From: Phycisphaerales bacterium UBA2266 | GTDB lineage: Bacteria; Planctomycetota; Phycisphaerae; Sedimentisphaerales; Anaerobacaceae | DNA length: 13,963 nt | Assembly: GCA_002347125.1 (NCBI GenBank) | Contig: DDXG01000236.1 | Location: 1-13,963, forward strand | Direction: 5' to 3' | Shown: positions 11,897 to 13,963 of the stretch, in pieces | Layout: each line of letters begins with the position of its first letter | Numbering within the stretch: position 1 is the stretch's first letter | Position numbers and translations under genes: made by a program | Notes under the pieces: generated by a model | The model's database searches: none | What the model saw: the letters and a program-made list of their open reading frames with translations, nothing else | Told to the model about the DNA's origin: nothing

Positions 11897-13963
11897 ATGA
11901 CACGCATTTCGTTCGCAATTCTGTTTGTCCTGCTGGTAGTCTGCGCGGGGTCAGTTGTTCAAGCAGACCTGACTGTCGCCGAACAGTTGCTCGTCGACCT
12001 CGACGTCCGGACCCTCGACTACGGGCCGGTCACGGGCGCCTGGACCAACGCCGGAACGCTGGGAGACTTCACGCCCAGCGGCCAGCCGGTCGTCGAGGAC
12101 GTTGCCGGCGTCAAGACCGTCACATTCAACGGCGCCAACTGGTTCAACGGACCGGCGTCCCCGGCGGGCATCACCGGCGCGGGCACCCGATCCATCGAGG
12201 TTTGGGCCCTGAACCCCGCACTGCCCGCTGAGGAGACCATGGTTTCGTGGTCGCACCGTGGCGGGCCAAACGGCACGAACATGTCCTTCAACTACGGCAA
12301 CGACACCCGCTGGGGGGCCGTCGGACACTGGGGCGGCGACACGCATGACATGGGCTGGTGGGGCGCAAACGCCCCGGCCCCGGCCGCCGGCGACTGGTGG
12401 CATCTTGCCTACACGTATGATGGCGCATCCGCCCGCGTCTACGTCAATGGCGTCCAGGAGAGCACCCGCACCATCGCCATCAACACCCACGCGGGCAACA
12501 TCATCCGCGTGGGCGCCCAGGCGGACAACGCCGGCACCGGAGCCAGTTTCATGTTCACCGGCTCGATCGCCCAGGTCCGCATCCACGACGGCGCCCTTAC
12601 GGCCGCTCAGGTGATGAACAACTATCGTTGGAGCGGCCCGAGGAATACATGGAAGCCCGATCCGGCCGATCAGGCCACGGTCCAGCAGACATCGTTGCTG
12701 ATGAACTGGCGGGCCGGGGCGTTTGCCGCTGAACATCACGTCTATCTCAGCGACAACGCCGCCGACGTCGCGGCCGGAGCGGCCGCCGCCGATAAGGGCG
12801 TTGTGGCGACCAACAGCTATATCACCCTGGGCCTGGTGCCCGGCACGACCTACTACTGGCGCGTCGATGAGGTCAACGATACGCACCCCGAGAGCCCCTG
12901 GGTCGGCGGCGTCTGGAGTTTCACCGTCGCCTCGAACAAGGCCTACCGCCCCAGCCCGCCCGACGGCGCCGTCAATGTGCCCACCAGTGTCAAGCTCTCC
13001 TGGCAGCCCGGCATCGGCATGCTCGCCAACCAAGTGTATTTTGGGACCAACTACAACACGGTCGCCAACGCCACGACGCCGCAGACCACCATCCAGGCGA
13101 ACACATGGACTCCGCCGGCCCCGGCCGAGGGCACCACCTACTACTGGCGCATTGACACCATCAACCAATCCCTGCAAACCATAAAAGGCGACGTGTGGGC
13201 TTTCACGACCTTACCCGATATCCCCGTCACCGACCCCAATCTCGTGGGGTGGTGGAAGTTCGACGAAGGGTTCGGTAGCCTGGCGGTTGACTGGTCGGGT
13301 CGCGACAGACATGCCGCCATCCTCGGCGGCACGACGTGGGTGGATGGCTACTATGACGGGGCCCTGAGCCTCGACGGCGTCAACGGATACGTGGACCTGC
13401 CCATCGATGCCGTCATGGGCACACTCCACGGGATCACCATCGCCGGCTGGGTCAATTTCGACAACGCCGGGGGGGCATGGCAGCGGATTGTCGACTTCGG
13501 CAACAGCGACGCCTCGCAGTACCTGTTCCTTTGCCCGCGGACCGGAACGGCCGGGCCCATGCGTCTGGCCATCACCACGGCCGGGGGAGGGGGCGAGTCG
13601 CTGATTGAGACAACGAGCACGCTGGCCGGTGGGTGGCATCATGTTGCCGCGGTCGTCGGCCAGGCGGATATGCAGTTGTACGTCGACGGCGTCCTGGCCG
13701 TGTCCGGTTCCACCGCCACGGCGATGAGCGCACTGGGGAACACGACGAACAACTGGCTGGGACGCTCTCAATACGCCGCCGACGGATACCTCAGTGGCGA
13801 CCTTGACGACTTCCGCATCTACAACTACGCCATGACCGCCCAGGAGATTCCCCAGACCATGCGCGGCGACCCCTTGCTCGCGTGGAATCCGCAACCGGCC
13901 AACGGCTCCTCCGTAACCGTTGATCAGAGCGGCACGCCATCCTGGATGGCCGGAGACCTGGCC
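11897..13963 (+). CDS. Large secreted LamG / Fn3-like surface protein (3' end outside window)
   Basis: ATG 11897 follows AAGGAGG; the frame stays open to the window edge, giving 689 residues so far. Residues 1-23 are a signal peptide (ISFAILFVLLVVCAGSVVQA). A first LamG/concanavalin-A-like domain spans about 30-245, with DWWHLAYTYDGASARVYVNG and the closing strand FTGSIAQVRIHDGALTAAQV. About residues 250-440 form two Fn3-like repeats, each ending in the TYYWR(V/I)D motif and a W-(S/A)-F-T strand. A second LamG domain covers about 445-650, starting LVGWWKFDEG and containing GWHHVAAVVGQADMQLYVDG and LDDFRIYNYAM. A further Fn3-like unit begins at the edge. Such modular proteins are usually exported and bind glycans or other surface polymers; no catalytic domain is visible in this part. 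Confidence 0.9.
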   Translation, partial: MTRISFAILFVLLVVCAGSVVQADLTVAEQLLVDLDVRTLDYGPVTGAWTNAGTLGDFTPSGQPVVEDVAGVKTVTFNGANWFNGPASPAGITGAGTRSIEVWALNPALPAEETMVSWSHRGGPNGTNMSFNYGNDTRWGAVGHWGGDTHDMGWWGANAPAPAAGDWWHLAYTYDGASARVYVNGVQESTRTIAINTHAGNIIRVGAQADNAGTGASFMFTGSIAQVRIHDGALTAAQVMNNYRWSGPRNTWKPDPADQATVQQTSLLMNWRAGAFAAEHHVYLSDNAADVAAGAAAADKGVVATNSYITLGLVPGTTYYWRVDEVNDTHPESPWVGGVWSFTVASNKAYRPSPPDGAVNVPTSVKLSWQPGIGMLANQVYFGTNYNTVANATTPQTTIQANTWTPPAPAEGTTYYWRIDTINQSLQTIKGDVWAFTTLPDIPVTDPNLVGWWKFDEGFGSLAVDWSGRDRHAAILGGTTWVDGYYDGALSLDGVNGYVDLPIDAVMGTLHGITIAGWVNFDNAGGAWQRIVDFGNSDASQYLFLCPRTGTAGPMRLAITTAGGGGESLIETTSTLAGGWHHVAAVVGQADMQLYVDGVLAVSGSTATAMSALGNTTNNWLGRSQYAADGYLSGDLDDFRIYNYAMTAQEIPQTMRGDPLLAWNPQPANGSSVTVDQSGTPSWMAGDLA

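Noticed and set aside
11951..13177. 408-codon minus-strand ORF
   Set aside because: Antisense shadow of the LamG/Fn3 gene; Gly/Val/Arg/Asp-rich with no domain signal.

Overview
The window looks like Planctomycetota DNA, probably from a Phycisphaerae or Sedimentisphaerales-type lineage. It is GC-rich overall. It encodes a PEP-CTERM-anchored exported protein, a large secreted LamG/fibronectin-like protein, a multiheme cytochrome ending in a dockerin-like EF-hand segment, a CsrA regulator, and several lineage-restricted membrane proteins. Intergenic DNA is repeat-rich. The assignment rests on domain style, not on a marker gene.

Left part (1-3250): a 3' gene end on the + strand is followed by a poorly conserved, lower-GC stretch of minus-strand genes. 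These are a 3-TM protein (602-958), a short leader-like ORF (968-1135), a possibly frameshifted membrane protein (1155-1740) and a signal-peptide/TPR-like protein (1825-2955). A promoter-plus-N-terminus module occurs twice, at 1044-1240 and 2867-3099. It sits upstream of two unrelated genes. An 8-bp minisatellite of 15 units lies at 3127-3246.

Middle (3290-5908): a PEP-CTERM protein has its own good promoter. Upstream of it is an exported protein with five CXXCH heme motifs and a C-terminal dockerin-like segment. Both are on the minus strand.

Centre (6231-9714): this is the most coherent locus, with four minus-strand genes in the order marR, PPOX-family flavoprotein, exported metallo-beta-lactamase-fold/beta-helix fusion, second PPOX-family paralogue. 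Two nearly identical 16-bp palindromes (AGTTCGTA-type) lie inside the -35/-10 spacer of the marR promoter and of the first PPOX promoter. This suggests that MarR represses both itself and the three downstream genes. The inducing signal is unknown.

Right part (9715-13963): a 520-bp intergenic region carries a 68-bp direct repeat and a hairpin. It is followed on the + strand by an 8-TM protein, csrA with a long leader and a clear intrinsic terminator, and then the start of a large secreted LamG/Fn3-like protein. That protein has a near-consensus promoter and runs off the window end.
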